Translations under genes and position numbers: made by a program | Origin: Paenibacillus sp. MAEPY2 | GTDB taxonomy: Bacteria; Bacillota; Bacilli; Paenibacillales; Paenibacillaceae | Assembly (NCBI RefSeq): GCF_000499205.1 | Contig: NZ_AWUK01000008.1 | Span: 60,412-124,411 of the forward strand | Direction of reading: 5' to 3' | Length of the DNA stretch: 64,000 nt | Notes under the pieces: generated by a model | Told to the model about the DNA's origin: nothing | Seen by the model: the letters and a program-made list of their open reading frames with translations, nothing else | Databases searched by the model: none | Part shown: positions 9,578 to 18,565 of the stretch, in pieces | How positions within the stretch are numbered: the stretch's first letter is position 1 | Layout: every line of letters begins with the position of its first letter

Positions 9578-10786
9578 ATGAATAATCGACTAAACGTTCC
9601 GTTATATGCTTCGTTACTCAGTATCGCCTTATTAACAGCCTGTGCTTCCGGTAACCCGACGACAGGATCACAGCAGACGTCTCAGGGTCAAGGTACAGGG
9701 CAGGAGCAGACGACAGCGAGTCAAGGCAATAACGGTGCGAGTGGCGGTGAGGAAAAAACGGAGGAAAATGCCGTTATTCCTTACGAGGCTTCCGTGCTGG
9801 TCGACGGACTCAATGTACCCTGGGAGTTGGTGAGCGTGCCTGATGGACGGATGTTTGTAACAGAGCGACCGGGTACCATTCGGGTCATCGAGAGCGGAGA
9901 GCTGGCATCTGAACCTTTGATTGAATTGGCTGCTCCATTTCATGAAGAGGGGGAAGGCGGCTTGCTTGGACTTGCTGCTGATCCAGACTTTGATGATAAT
10001 GGCTATCTGTATGCATATCATTCCTATCTTGAAGGCGATGACATTGCCAATCGGGTATTGCGCTTGAAGGTGAGTGGTGGAAGGGCAACCATAGACAAGG
10101 AGCTGCTTGGTGACATTCCTGGCGGGGTGAATCACAATGGGGGTCGGATCAAGATTGGTCCCGATGAACTGCTCTATATCACAACGGGTGAGCGGTATGA
10201 ACCGGAGCTGGCCCAGAACGAAGATAGCTTGGGTGGCAAAATATTGCGGATTGGTCTCGACGGATCGATCCCAGAAGATAACCCATGGCCTAATTCACCT
10301 GTGTACAGCATGGGTCATCGGAATGCACAGGGGCTGGCCTGGAACCCGAATAAAGGATATCTGTATGCTACGGAGCATGGGCAGCGTAATTATGATGAGA
10401 TTAATCGGATTGAAGCCGGTGAGAATTATGGCTGGCCAAAAGTGGAGGGCGATGAGAATGATAACGACGCTTATCAGGCTCCACTTGCACACAGTGGTAA
10501 TGAGACTTGGGCCCCGTCAGGTTTAGCTTTTATAGAAGAAGGGCCATGGGCTGGGTCTTTGCTTGCTGCCAATCTGCGGGGTGAGCAATTACTCAAAATT
10601 ATGCTATCTGAAGATGGCACACAAGTGACACAGGTGGAACCGATTTTTGAAGGCGAGTGGGGACGTATTCGCAATGTAACTACGGGGGAAGACGGAAAGT
10701 TATATGTGCTGACCAACAACAGGGATGGCCGGGGTTCTCCACGTGATGGAGATGACCAATTGATCGTTCTGACGCCAAATCTGTAA
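9578..10786 (+). CDS. PQQ-dependent sugar (aldose) dehydrogenase-like lipoprotein
   Basis: The 402-residue protein has a lipoprotein signal peptide ending in the lipobox LLTAC (Cys22), then a Ser/Gln/Gly-rich linker to about residue 65. A six-bladed beta-propeller of the glucose/sorbosone dehydrogenase family follows. Typical motifs include LVDGLNVPWELVSVPDGRMF, ERPGTIRV, GGVNHNGGRIKIGPD, GHRNAQGLAWNP and ATEHGQRNYDEIN. It should sit on the outer face of the membrane and oxidise sugars with PQQ. No PQQ biosynthesis genes are nearby. The start follows AGAAGGGAGATGTAATC, and a hairpin terminator follows the stop. Confidence 0.88.
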   Translation: MNNRLNVPLYASLLSIALLTACASGNPTTGSQQTSQGQGTGQEQTTASQGNNGASGGEEKTEENAVIPYEASVLVDGLNVPWELVSVPDGRMFVTERPGTIRVIESGELASEPLIELAAPFHEEGEGGLLGLAADPDFDDNGYLYAYHSYLEGDDIANRVLRLKVSGGRATIDKELLGDIPGGVNHNGGRIKIGPDELLYITTGERYEPELAQNEDSLGGKILRIGLDGSIPEDNPWPNSPVYSMGHRNAQGLAWNPNKGYLYATEHGQRNYDEINRIEAGENYGWPKVEGDENDNDAYQAPLAHSGNETWAPSGLAFIEEGPWAGSLLAANLRGEQLLKIMLSEDGTQVTQVEPIFEGEWGRIRNVTTGEDGKLYVLTNNRDGRGSPRDGDDQLIVLTPNL

Positions 10787-10807
10787 CATGTAATGTGAAA
10801 TGAAAGA

Positions 10808-10850
10808 GGGGCTGTCCCGCCATATTCATGACATATGGGACAGCCCCCTT
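10808..10850. terminator. Terminator hairpin after the sugar dehydrogenase gene
   Basis: GGGGCTGTCCC (10808-10818) pairs with GGGACAGCCCC (10837-10847), with an inner CATAT/ATATG extension. The T-tract is weak on the + side. It lies between convergent genes. Confidence 0.75.
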
Positions 10851-10900
10851 CGCTTATTATTGAAGTAAACATAGTCTTAGGTTTAGGTTGCAGGTTCCGA

Positions 10901-11632
10901 TTAGTCCGCGCTTTCCGCAAGTTCGGCAATGTGTCGACTGGGTTCAGTGGTGTACTCTCCACCATGGTAACAAAGCACTTTCTCCAGCTTCAGGCCAAGC
11001 AGCCTTTTTAAACTGCGCAGTGCTTCAGGCATGTCCGGTGTTGCGGGTGGAGAAGGCCCCACCAATTCATCATCGACCACACGTAATTCATCGGCAGCGA
11101 GCAGGAATTGTTGCTCCCGGAAGTACAGGCAGATATGTCCTGGGGTGTGCCCCGGTGTATGAATGACCTGGATGCCACCTTGTAGAGGCAGCATGTCGCC
11201 GTCCTCTAACACTTTGGATATTTTGAACTCAGTCCGTTGGGAGATCAATTGTTCCGCCAACTCCGCTACAGGTTCAGGCAGCAACGCTTTGCGTTCTGGT
11301 GTGAACTTGATCATGGGCTCTTTGCCCGTGATATACGGAATTTCATCGCTATGCGCCCAGATTTCCACATCCGGAACAGCATTCACTAGGGCACCAAGGT
11401 TACCAATATGATCTATATCGGAATGTGTTAAAATAATGCGCTTGATATCGGACAGTTGAACGCCTTCATGGTCCAACGCGGACTGAAGTTCATCGAATTG
11501 GCCAATCATGCCTGTATCCACAAGTGTAATGCCATCTTCATCGCGCAGCATGACAGGGTAGATCAGGTTCTTCCCCGCAGGTGTGACAATGTGAAGATGT
11601 AGAACCGTTATATCCAAGGATGGCTTTTTCAT
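10901..11632 (-). CDS. Metallo-beta-lactamase-fold hydrolase
   Basis: The 243-residue protein has the metal-binding motif THSDIDHIGN (HxxxDH class), a second-site His in HTPGHTPGHICLYF, Asp in AADEL and a C-terminal His in CYHGGEY. It belongs to the MBL/glyoxalase II-like superfamily; the substrate cannot be assigned. An ideal Shine-Dalgarno (AAAGGAGGTG) lies about 24 bases before the ATG, with the hairpin CCGGATTCGATCCGG in between, which could bring it into range. A weaker GGGAA lies at normal distance. No alternative in-frame start is available between them. Confidence 0.85.
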   Translation of the reverse strand: MKKPSLDITVLHLHIVTPAGKNLIYPVMLRDEDGITLVDTGMIGQFDELQSALDHEGVQLSDIKRIILTHSDIDHIGNLGALVNAVPDVEIWAHSDEIPYITGKEPMIKFTPERKALLPEPVAELAEQLISQRTEFKISKVLEDGDMLPLQGGIQVIHTPGHTPGHICLYFREQQFLLAADELRVVDDELVGPSPPATPDMPEALRSLKRLLGLKLEKVLCYHGGEYTTEPSRHIAELAESAD

Positions 11633-11692
11633 ATTGGTTCCCGGATCGAATCCGGAGCACCTCCTTTATAGAGTAGGATCATTGTGTATTTA

Positions 11693-12256
11693 TCATTTAT
11701 CATGGATGGGTCCAATCTCTGGCTGATTATATTTCAAGTGTTTTCTATATTGCTTCACCGTATCCAGGATGGATTCAAACTCTTGTTTCGCATCGTGATT
11801 CTCTCTGACGATGGAAGCATAAGAAAAGTTGGAGTGAATAAGTTTATTTCGGAGTTGAAACACGTTGGTGATTTCTTCTTCAATGTTCTCCATTCCCGAT
11901 TTCGGGGAAATGTGTTGATTTTTCAATTCAGCCTGAAGGATCTCGATATTGGATAAAGAACGGTATGCGGGAGTTTTCATCAGCTGGATCGAATTAAATT
12001 TTTTTTGATGCGTTTGCTGGTATAGTTGATTCAGCAGGTTTTCAATAATCGTGCATAATTCAATTGTCCATGAACTATATTTGCGCTCTTGCCGTTTTCG
12101 GATAAGCTCACCAATCTCTTCATCGTCCCCCAGTTTATCCTTTTCGTGCAGTGTTGAGTCTGGCTTTTGCTGGAGATGTTGAACCTCCTGTTCGATTAGT
12201 GCAATGTCATGTTTCGCTTCTTTTTTCAGTTTCTTGAAGTCTTCTTTGGTTAGCAT
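11693..12256 (-). CDS. HEPN-like protein of unknown function
   Basis: I do not recognise the 187-residue family. It is highly charged and helical, with a coiled-coil N-terminal half (about 1-60). A helix near 145-155 contains RNKLIHSNF, an R-x4-H pattern typical of HEPN domains, some of which are RNases. An upstream helix with SSWTIELCTIIENLLNQLY could pair with it in a HEPN bundle. No nucleotidyltransferase partner is adjacent. The start follows TAGGAGGATACGC. It lies downstream of a divergent SDR and next to the MBL-fold gene. HEPN membership is an inference from the motif only. Confidence 0.55.
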   Translation of the reverse strand: MLTKEDFKKLKKEAKHDIALIEQEVQHLQQKPDSTLHEKDKLGDDEEIGELIRKRQERKYSSWTIELCTIIENLLNQLYQQTHQKKFNSIQLMKTPAYRSLSNIEILQAELKNQHISPKSGMENIEEEITNVFQLRNKLIHSNFSYASIVRENHDAKQEFESILDTVKQYRKHLKYNQPEIGPIHDK

Positions 12257-12384
12257 GCGTATCCTCCCTATAAGACCAATATGTGATCTTTCGATTATCT
12301 CATATTGACGTCAGGAGTGCTTTAGAAACTAGAAGACAATGGTCCCAAAATACGAAGAACTTCGGTTCAGAAGGGAAATACCTG

Positions 12385-13248
12385 ATGTCCACAAAGACAG
12401 CGATTGTAACGGGAGCCAATTCAGGCATGGGTTTGGCAACTACTATTGAACTTGCAAGGCAAGGGTATCACGTAATTATGGCTTGCCGCAGCGAGAAGCG
12501 CGGACAGCAGGCTCTGGAGGAGGCACTGCGTCAGTCCGGCTCTACTGCGATTGAACTGATGCTGTGTGACCTGGGGTCACTGGAAAGCATCTGTCATTTT
12601 GCCCAATCATTTCGGGAGCGTTATGATACACTTGACGTTCTCGTTAATAATGCGGGTGTCGTCATGTTGAAGCGCCAGGAGACCTCGAACGGTTTTGAGC
12701 AAGGCATCGGCATTAACCATCTTGGACATTTTTTGCTTACCTTACTCCTGATTGAGCCGTTGAAGGCTGCGGAGCAGGGGCGGATTGTGAATGTTTCGTC
12801 TGGTGCGTACAAAGCTGGCAAAATTCATTTCGAAGATCCCCATCTGCATAAAGGCTATAATCCAATCAAAAGTTATGCGCAATCCAAGCTGGCTAACGTG
12901 TTATTCACCCGTGTTCTGGCCCGCAAATTGGCGGATACCCGCATCACGGTGAACTGTCTTCATCCCGGAGCGGTTGGTACAAGTATTGGCGTAGATCGTA
13001 ATACCGGTTTTGGCACACGTATTATGGCTATGGTAGGCAAGTTACCGTTTTTCCTCTCTCCTGATGAAGGGGCGCAGACAGCGATTTATCTCGCCACAAG
13101 TCCTGAAGTTGCCGGGATAACCGGACGTTATTTCTATCAACAAAAGGATCAGGAATTGAAAGCTCATGCGCTGGATAACGCAACAGCTGAGCGCTTCTGG
13201 ACATGGAGCGAAGAGCAAGTCGGACTCAGACCTGAAGAAAAATTGTAA
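12385..13248 (+). CDS. Short-chain dehydrogenase/reductase (retinol dehydrogenase/WWOX-like SDR)
   Basis: The 287-residue cytosolic oxidoreductase has a Rossmann nucleotide site, TGANSGMG, at residues 9-16. NNAG lies near 88 and the catalytic YAQSK near 176. The Arg at CRSEKRG favours NADP(H). A longer reading frame opens at 12283, but ATG 12385 has AGAAGGG at proper spacing and begins right before the Rossmann strand, so I chose it. Substrate unknown. It is monocistronic, with a hairpin behind it. Confidence 0.9.
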   Translation: MSTKTAIVTGANSGMGLATTIELARQGYHVIMACRSEKRGQQALEEALRQSGSTAIELMLCDLGSLESICHFAQSFRERYDTLDVLVNNAGVVMLKRQETSNGFEQGIGINHLGHFLLTLLLIEPLKAAEQGRIVNVSSGAYKAGKIHFEDPHLHKGYNPIKSYAQSKLANVLFTRVLARKLADTRITVNCLHPGAVGTSIGVDRNTGFGTRIMAMVGKLPFFLSPDEGAQTAIYLATSPEVAGITGRYFYQQKDQELKAHALDNATAERFWTWSEEQVGLRPEEKL

Positions 13249-13296
13249 TTGCTGATCATTCGAAGCAGAAGCGGCGACTTTCTTATGGAAACAGAA

Positions 13297-13337
13297 TTAG
13301 AGGCAGCCGTTATCCATATTAACGGTCTGCCTCTAAC
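13297..13337. terminator. Hairpin between the SDR gene and thrS
   Basis: TTAGAGGCAGCCGTT (13298-13312) pairs, with small mismatches, with AACGGTCTGCCTCTAA (13321-13336). It lies between convergent genes and probably terminates both, although no strong T-tract is seen. Confidence 0.6.
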
Positions 13338-13369
13338 GTTATGTTTCAGCCAACTCCTGTTTGAGCCGC

Positions 13370-15346
13370 TCAGGCTTTTGCCTTCACAGCCTGCTGAATC
13401 ATCTCAATAAATGTTTCAATGCGCTGAATGCCTTGATCGCCTTGACCGTATGCACGGACAGAGGCGGATGAGGCATTTTTCTCATTTTCCCCGAGTACGA
13501 GCGAGTAAGGCACTTTTTCCATCTGCGCTTCACGGATTTTGTAGCCGAGTTTCTCACTGCGTAGATCTGTTTCTACCCGAATGCCGGCAGCCCGCAGCTG
13601 GCTCTGAACTTGAAGCGCATAGTCGGCGTAATGATCCGACACAGGCAGCAGCTTCACTTGCACGGGCGCGAGCCAAAGTGGAAACGCACCGGCGTAATGT
13701 TCAGTCAGAATACCGATGAAGCGATCGATGGAACCATAGATGGCACGGTGGATCACGACAGGACGGTGTTTCAGGCTATCCTCGCCAATATAAGTGAGAT
13801 CGAACTTCTCGGGCATTTGAAAATCAAGCTGGATTGTTCCGCATTGCCAGCTGCGCTTCAGCGCATCGAGAATGTGGAAGTCAATTTTCGGACCGTAAAA
13901 GGCACCGTCACCCTCGTTAATGCGGTATTTCACACCGCGCCGATCAAGTACATTTTGCAATGCTCTTTCTGCTTGATCCCACAGCTCTTCCGATCCCATG
14001 GAATCGTCCGGGCGAGTGGACAGTTCAATCTTATATTCGAATCCAAAGATGTCGTACATGCGTCCGATCAATGAGATCGCTTGGTTGATCTCTTCTTCAA
14101 TCTGTTCTGGCATGACATAGAGATGCGCATCATCCTGACAGAAAGTCCGAACACGCATCATGCCGTTCAGAGCGCCTGAGAATTCATGGCGATGAACCTG
14201 ACCGAACTCCATCATGCGAATTGGCAGCTCACGATAGGAATGAAGTGTATTTTTAAAAATCAGCATATGTCCCGGACAGTTCATCGGTTTCAGTGCAAAA
14301 GTGTCATCATCCACCTCGGAGAAATACATGTTGTCCTTGTAATGCTCCCAGTGACCCGATTGCTCCCACAGACGATTGTTCATCATAAGTGGAGTACGCA
14401 CTTCCTGATAACCTTCCTGTAGCTGCAACTCACGGGAGAATTGCTCCAGTTCTGTGCGGACAGTCATGCCTTTGGGCAGATAGAAGGGCATGCCGGGTGC
14501 TTCTTCAGAGAACATGAACAGTTCAAGCTCTTTGCCCAGTTTGCGGTGATCCCGTTTCTTCGCTTCTTCCAGCATGTGCAGATGTTCATCCAATTGGGCC
14601 TTGCTTGGGAAAGCAGTACCGTAGATGCGTTGCAGCATTTTATTATCCGAGTTGCCCCGCCAGTACGCACCAGCCACATTCAGCAGCTTGAATGCTTTGA
14701 TTCGACCAGTGGACGGAAGATGAGGGCCCCGGCAGAGATCGAAAAACTCTCCTTGGTCATAAATCGAAAGCTCGGCATCCTCTGGTAAATCCTGAATAAG
14801 TTCAAGCTTATACGGGTCCTGAATCTCTCCAAAGATGCGGAGCGCTTCCTCACGATTAACCACTCGGCGGCTGATCTTTTCGTTTTCCTGAATGATTTTG
14901 TTCATTTCCCGCTCGATGCCAGCCAGATCACTGATAGATAAAGCATGCTCCAGATCGACATCGTAATAAAATCCATCTTCAATGACAGGCCCGATGCCCA
15001 GCTTCACTTGTTCCGCACCGTAAATGCGTTTGAGAGCCTGTGCGAGTACATGAGCTGTGCTGTGTCGATAACGATACAGACCTTCCTCACTGTCCAGTGT
15101 AACGATGACGAGTTCGCAATCTTGCTCAAGCACCCAATCGAGATCGACATTCTTACCATCTACAATACCGCCGATGGCTTGTTTGCCCAGACTTGTGCTG
15201 ATGGATGAGGCGACCTCTCCTACAGTGATACCGGCTTCGTAAGAACGTACAGCTCCGCCTTGCAGGCGAATTTCAATCGGATGCCCGGGTTGCTGTTGAT
15301 CATTCGATGGATTGCTGGATTGGCTGTTTTTATTCGGATTACTCAT
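13370..15346 (-). CDS. thrS: Threonyl-tRNA synthetase
   Basis: The 658-residue enzyme has a TGS domain (about 20-75) and the editing domain with HSTAHVLAQALKRIYG and CRGPHLPSTGRI. The class II catalytic core (TVRTELEQFSRE, PMNCPGHMLIF, RMMEFGQVHRHEFSGAL) is followed by the anticodon-binding domain from about 560. Zn/Thr ligands Cys in MNCPGH and His residues are present. I chose ATG 15346 because GGAGAG precedes it at 8 bases; the open frame extends 12 codons further without support. The N-terminal 20 residues (Asn/Ser/Gln-rich) are a local extension. Expression is controlled by the T-box leader upstream. Confidence 0.97.
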   Translation of the reverse strand: MSNPNKNSQSSNPSNDQQQPGHPIEIRLQGGAVRSYEAGITVGEVASSISTSLGKQAIGGIVDGKNVDLDWVLEQDCELVIVTLDSEEGLYRYRHSTAHVLAQALKRIYGAEQVKLGIGPVIEDGFYYDVDLEHALSISDLAGIEREMNKIIQENEKISRRVVNREEALRIFGEIQDPYKLELIQDLPEDAELSIYDQGEFFDLCRGPHLPSTGRIKAFKLLNVAGAYWRGNSDNKMLQRIYGTAFPSKAQLDEHLHMLEEAKKRDHRKLGKELELFMFSEEAPGMPFYLPKGMTVRTELEQFSRELQLQEGYQEVRTPLMMNNRLWEQSGHWEHYKDNMYFSEVDDDTFALKPMNCPGHMLIFKNTLHSYRELPIRMMEFGQVHRHEFSGALNGMMRVRTFCQDDAHLYVMPEQIEEEINQAISLIGRMYDIFGFEYKIELSTRPDDSMGSEELWDQAERALQNVLDRRGVKYRINEGDGAFYGPKIDFHILDALKRSWQCGTIQLDFQMPEKFDLTYIGEDSLKHRPVVIHRAIYGSIDRFIGILTEHYAGAFPLWLAPVQVKLLPVSDHYADYALQVQSQLRAAGIRVETDLRSEKLGYKIREAQMEKVPYSLVLGENEKNASSASVRAYGQGDQGIQRIETFIEMIQQAVKAKA

Positions 15347-15384
15347 GTGAACCACTCTCCAATATTCAAATTTGAAGCGCAAAA

Positions 15385-15720
15385 AACACCCGTCCCGGAA
15401 AAGGGACGAGTGCGCTCAGCTCGTGGTTCCACCCTAATTTGGTTATGAATGCTCCTGAACACGACCAGCCGCCGCAAGCAAGAACATCATAACCCTCATT
15501 GGAATCCGTTATCGGGGATCAGGCGGTGAACTCTACTGACAGCTTTGTCCGGAACTCATGAAAAAGTCCGCAAAACTGAGGTTCGAGGTCACGGCTGCAG
15601 AGGGGTAATTCCGGTCCGTTCGCTGAAGAAGGTTTCACCAATCCCTTCTCTCTCTGGGCAGCACGCAAACGGAATCTTGTCTCTGGTCATCGCCAAATAT
15701 GCATAATCGATATCAATTGA
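15385..15720 (-). promoter_or_regulatory. T-box riboswitch leader of thrS
   Basis: On the minus strand the T-box sequence TTAGGGTGGAACCACGA lies at 15421-15437. It is followed by a terminator stem CACTCGTCCC (15403-15412) / GGGACGGGTG (15387-15396) and TTTTTT. Upstream, a Stem I-like region contains AGAGAG, GGTG and GAATTACCCC. The ACC inside the last (15604-15606) is a threonine codon and the likely specifier. Uncharged tRNA-Thr would pair through UGCC/GGCA-type contacts to favour the antiterminator and allow transcription of thrS. The specifier assignment is tentative. Confidence 0.93.
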
Positions 15721-15781
15721 ATTGATCTTAATATCGTCCAAGTCCATATCAATATATTGGAACAGGTGTTATTGAGTGTCG

Positions 15782-15810
15782 ATTATATAGACTGAAAATG
15801 AAAAGGTCAA
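15782..15810 (-). promoter_or_regulatory. Sigma-A promoter for the thrS T-box transcript
   Basis: Reading the minus strand, TTGACC (15805-15810) and a perfect TATAAT (15782-15787) are separated by exactly 17 bases. Transcription would start near 15775, about 430 nt before the thrS start, matching the T-box leader. Confidence 0.8.
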
Positions 15811-15823
15811 GCGCAATGTTTTT

Positions 15824-17584
15824 TTACCCCTGTTCTGATTGTCCATCCCATATTAACCGAATGACAGTACCCACACCAGAAGTTGATTGAACCTCGATAC
15901 GGCCCTTCATCGCTTCGATTAACCCTTTCGTAACCGCCATACCAAGCCCTGATCCGACATCGGATGTGCCAGTATCAGTGCCGCGATAGTATCGTTCGAA
16001 CAGCCTCCAGACCGTTTCCGAGTCCATTCCTTGCCCATTATCGGCAAAATGAACACTGAATTCGCCTGTCTGTTCACCTGGATGTACACTAACGGTCAGG
16101 GTCGACTCCGCTGGATTATGGAGAAGGGCATTAGCGGTCAGATTATCCACAATGCGCTCAAAAGATGGAATATGCACATGGCCATAGACCGGAGCTTTGG
16201 CAGGCCGGAACAAAATTCTCCCTTTGCCATAGACCGGATTGCGTTCTGCACGCTGGACGAGATCATGCAGTAACGTATTCACGTCAGTTTCGTCCACAGG
16301 TGGCTGGTATCCACCGCTGCGCAATCGGTACGTCATGGCAAGGTCATTCACAAGTCGGTCCATATACATGGATTTGTCCAGCATAATACCCGCGAATTCT
16401 CGCACTTCTTCCGGGGACCAGCTATACTTCTGTGCTTCAAGCATATGGGCGTATCCCTGGATGGAGGACAGAGGCGTCTTGAGGTCATGCGTTATTCCGG
16501 CGATCCATTCCTCACGCAGAGACTCGGTCTGTTTACGCAGCTCTTCATCTTGTTTCAGTGTGGTGGATAATGCCTGCATGGAGCGAAGCACTTCAGCATA
16601 CACGTGGTATTTCCGTTTCCATTTGCCATTTCGTCGCTGGCTGCGAGGGGTGCCACCGATGCCTTTGGGTTCCTCATAATGTCCCTGCTCCAGCCGCTGG
16701 AGCCATTGGAGCATATGCAGCATGGGGGAACCGAAACGATTGGCGTACCAAAGGGCCAGCAGGATGAGTAAAATGACAACGGATAGGAGCAGCACGACGA
16801 GTGCAGGGGTCAAAATGAAGTTATAGGGATTTTCATCCCCTGAAGCAGTGGTATCGACCGGTATGTTGAGCATCCAGGTTGTGCCATTTTGTTCATCGTA
16901 AAAGGTTGCGGTCGACATGCCATATCGATTGGGATAACGAATACGCAGAACCAGTTCCTGAATGCTGTATTTACTGGGAACACCTATGGCTGGTTTGTTG
17001 TAAGAGGCCAGCTCCTGTCCGTAGGCGTCCAAAATTTGCAGAAAGGCACCTTTGGAACGAATGGCTTCCTCTTGTTTGGATTGAAGCATAAGCTCTCCAT
17101 TGGCGTAATGACTATCCTCACGGGCTTGATCGAGCAAGGATTTGGCCAGATTGCGTTCGCCGTACAACAAGGTGAAATACTCACCGTTTTTCTCCCGAAT
17201 CAACATGGCGATCTGATAGGGGAACGCCTTTTCGGCCCCCCAGTATGCGATCAACTCTCCGGGCTTATATTGCTTTGGAACGTCGTCCGGTGTATTGAAA
17301 TCATCAATGACATGACCTTTATCATCCAGAACCTGCAGCCACCCCTGATTTTTCTCGACCTGCTTCAGCAGCTTGGGATCATAGCGGACCGTCCCATCGG
17401 GCATAATCTCTGCGGTATTGATCAACTGGTCAAGACCGCTGGTAGCGAAGTCATCCACCAGGCTTACTTCATTCATCTTGTGAATGACCCAATAGGTGGC
17501 GGCGGAACCCAACAGGATGATAATAACTACTGCACCAGCAAGCATACCGATAAACCGCGTCATTAATCTGCGACGAATGCTCAT
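15824..17584 (-). CDS. Membrane sensor histidine kinase
   Basis: The 586-residue protein has TM1 at about 10-33, an extracellular region of about 220 residues and TM2 at about 255-276. A HAMP-like linker leads to the phospho-acceptor segment AGITHDLKTPLSSIQGYAHML (His near 367). The ATP-binding domain shows the N box NLTANALLHNP, G1 DNGQGMD and G2 GSGLGMAVTKG. It overlaps its response regulator by 4 bases and is translated after it. The signal is unknown. The start codon lies inside the overlap, typical of coupled pairs. Confidence 0.93.
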   Translation of the reverse strand: MSIRRRLMTRFIGMLAGAVVIIILLGSAATYWVIHKMNEVSLVDDFATSGLDQLINTAEIMPDGTVRYDPKLLKQVEKNQGWLQVLDDKGHVIDDFNTPDDVPKQYKPGELIAYWGAEKAFPYQIAMLIREKNGEYFTLLYGERNLAKSLLDQAREDSHYANGELMLQSKQEEAIRSKGAFLQILDAYGQELASYNKPAIGVPSKYSIQELVLRIRYPNRYGMSTATFYDEQNGTTWMLNIPVDTTASGDENPYNFILTPALVVLLLSVVILLILLALWYANRFGSPMLHMLQWLQRLEQGHYEEPKGIGGTPRSQRRNGKWKRKYHVYAEVLRSMQALSTTLKQDEELRKQTESLREEWIAGITHDLKTPLSSIQGYAHMLEAQKYSWSPEEVREFAGIMLDKSMYMDRLVNDLAMTYRLRSGGYQPPVDETDVNTLLHDLVQRAERNPVYGKGRILFRPAKAPVYGHVHIPSFERIVDNLTANALLHNPAESTLTVSVHPGEQTGEFSVHFADNGQGMDSETVWRLFERYYRGTDTGTSDVGSGLGMAVTKGLIEAMKGRIEVQSTSGVGTVIRLIWDGQSEQG

Positions 17585-18348
17585 GGGCGTGACACAGGGT
17601 TAGGCTGTATGAGTTTGTACCCCAGACCCCGAACATTGACGAGAAACGCAGGGTTAGAGGGATCGGCTTCAATCCGCTCACGAATCCGGTGAATATGAAC
17701 CATAACGGTATTGTCGTCGCTGATGGCTTCCGAGCCCCAGACGCGCTCATACAATTCCGATTTGGTGAATATACGATTGGGATGCTTGCAGAAAAAGAGC
17801 AGCAGCTGATAGACAAGTGCCGGACAAGTTACGGCCTGTCCTTCAACCTGAAGTTCACCGGCTTGTTCAAATACTTGAAAGCGACCAAAATCATATATCC
17901 CATCCTGTACGGTAGAAGATGACGTATTTGCGTCAGGGAAGGGTGAAGCAGCAGCTGTAGAGGTCGCCAGTTTGGTAGGCAAATACCGTTTCAGCAGCGA
18001 TTTGATCCGAGCTACCACTTCAAGTGGATTAAATGGTTTAACGACATAATCATCGCCGCCAACGGCGAATCCGGTTAACTTGTCATAATCCGTTGTTTTG
18101 GCAGTGAGAAAAAGAATCGGTGCATCGGTCAATTGCCGCAGAAATGGACAGATTTCCAGTCCGCTTTTGCCAGGCAGCATGATATCCAGCACGATGCAAT
18201 GATAGGTTTTATTTTGGCAGGCGGTAATCGCTTCTTCCCCAGTCGCGACGGTATCAATGTCTACAAATCGCTCTTTAAGCAGAACGGTTTTGAGCATATG
18301 TAAAATGGTTTGTTCATCATCAACTAGCAGTATGGAGACGTGATCCAT
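17581..18348 (-). CDS. OmpR-family response regulator
   Basis: The 255-residue protein has a receiver domain (1-120) with acidic pocket DDE at 10-12 and phospho-acceptor Asp55 in VLDIMLPGKSG. Lys in VVKPF is present. A Ser/Thr/Ala linker (135-155) leads to a winged-helix DNA-binding domain (160-250) with VWGSEAISDDNTVMVHIHRIRERIE. It pairs with the histidine kinase downstream (ATGA overlap). GGGAGG precedes the start. Target genes are unknown; the divergent M23 peptidase gene is one candidate. Confidence 0.94.
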   Translation of the reverse strand: MDHVSILLVDDEQTILHMLKTVLLKERFVDIDTVATGEEAITACQNKTYHCIVLDIMLPGKSGLEICPFLRQLTDAPILFLTAKTTDYDKLTGFAVGGDDYVVKPFNPLEVVARIKSLLKRYLPTKLATSTAAASPFPDANTSSSTVQDGIYDFGRFQVFEQAGELQVEGQAVTCPALVYQLLLFFCKHPNRIFTKSELYERVWGSEAISDDNTVMVHIHRIRERIEADPSNPAFLVNVRGLGYKLIQPNPVSRP

Positions 18349-18565
18349 GATGTGAAATGACCTCCCAGGACTTCCTATTGTTTATTGCTAATCATACCAT
18401 CCAGAAGGGCAATGTAGTGTGAGAGCTATCTTAACGGAATCTTAATTATGATGCCATAGAGGACGCCATAGTTTAGCTACATGTAAGGATGGGTTAGACG
18501 AAGGATAAGATTCATTCTGTACACTTAACTGGAAAGTATAACGAGCACCAGAAGGGATGTTGAGA

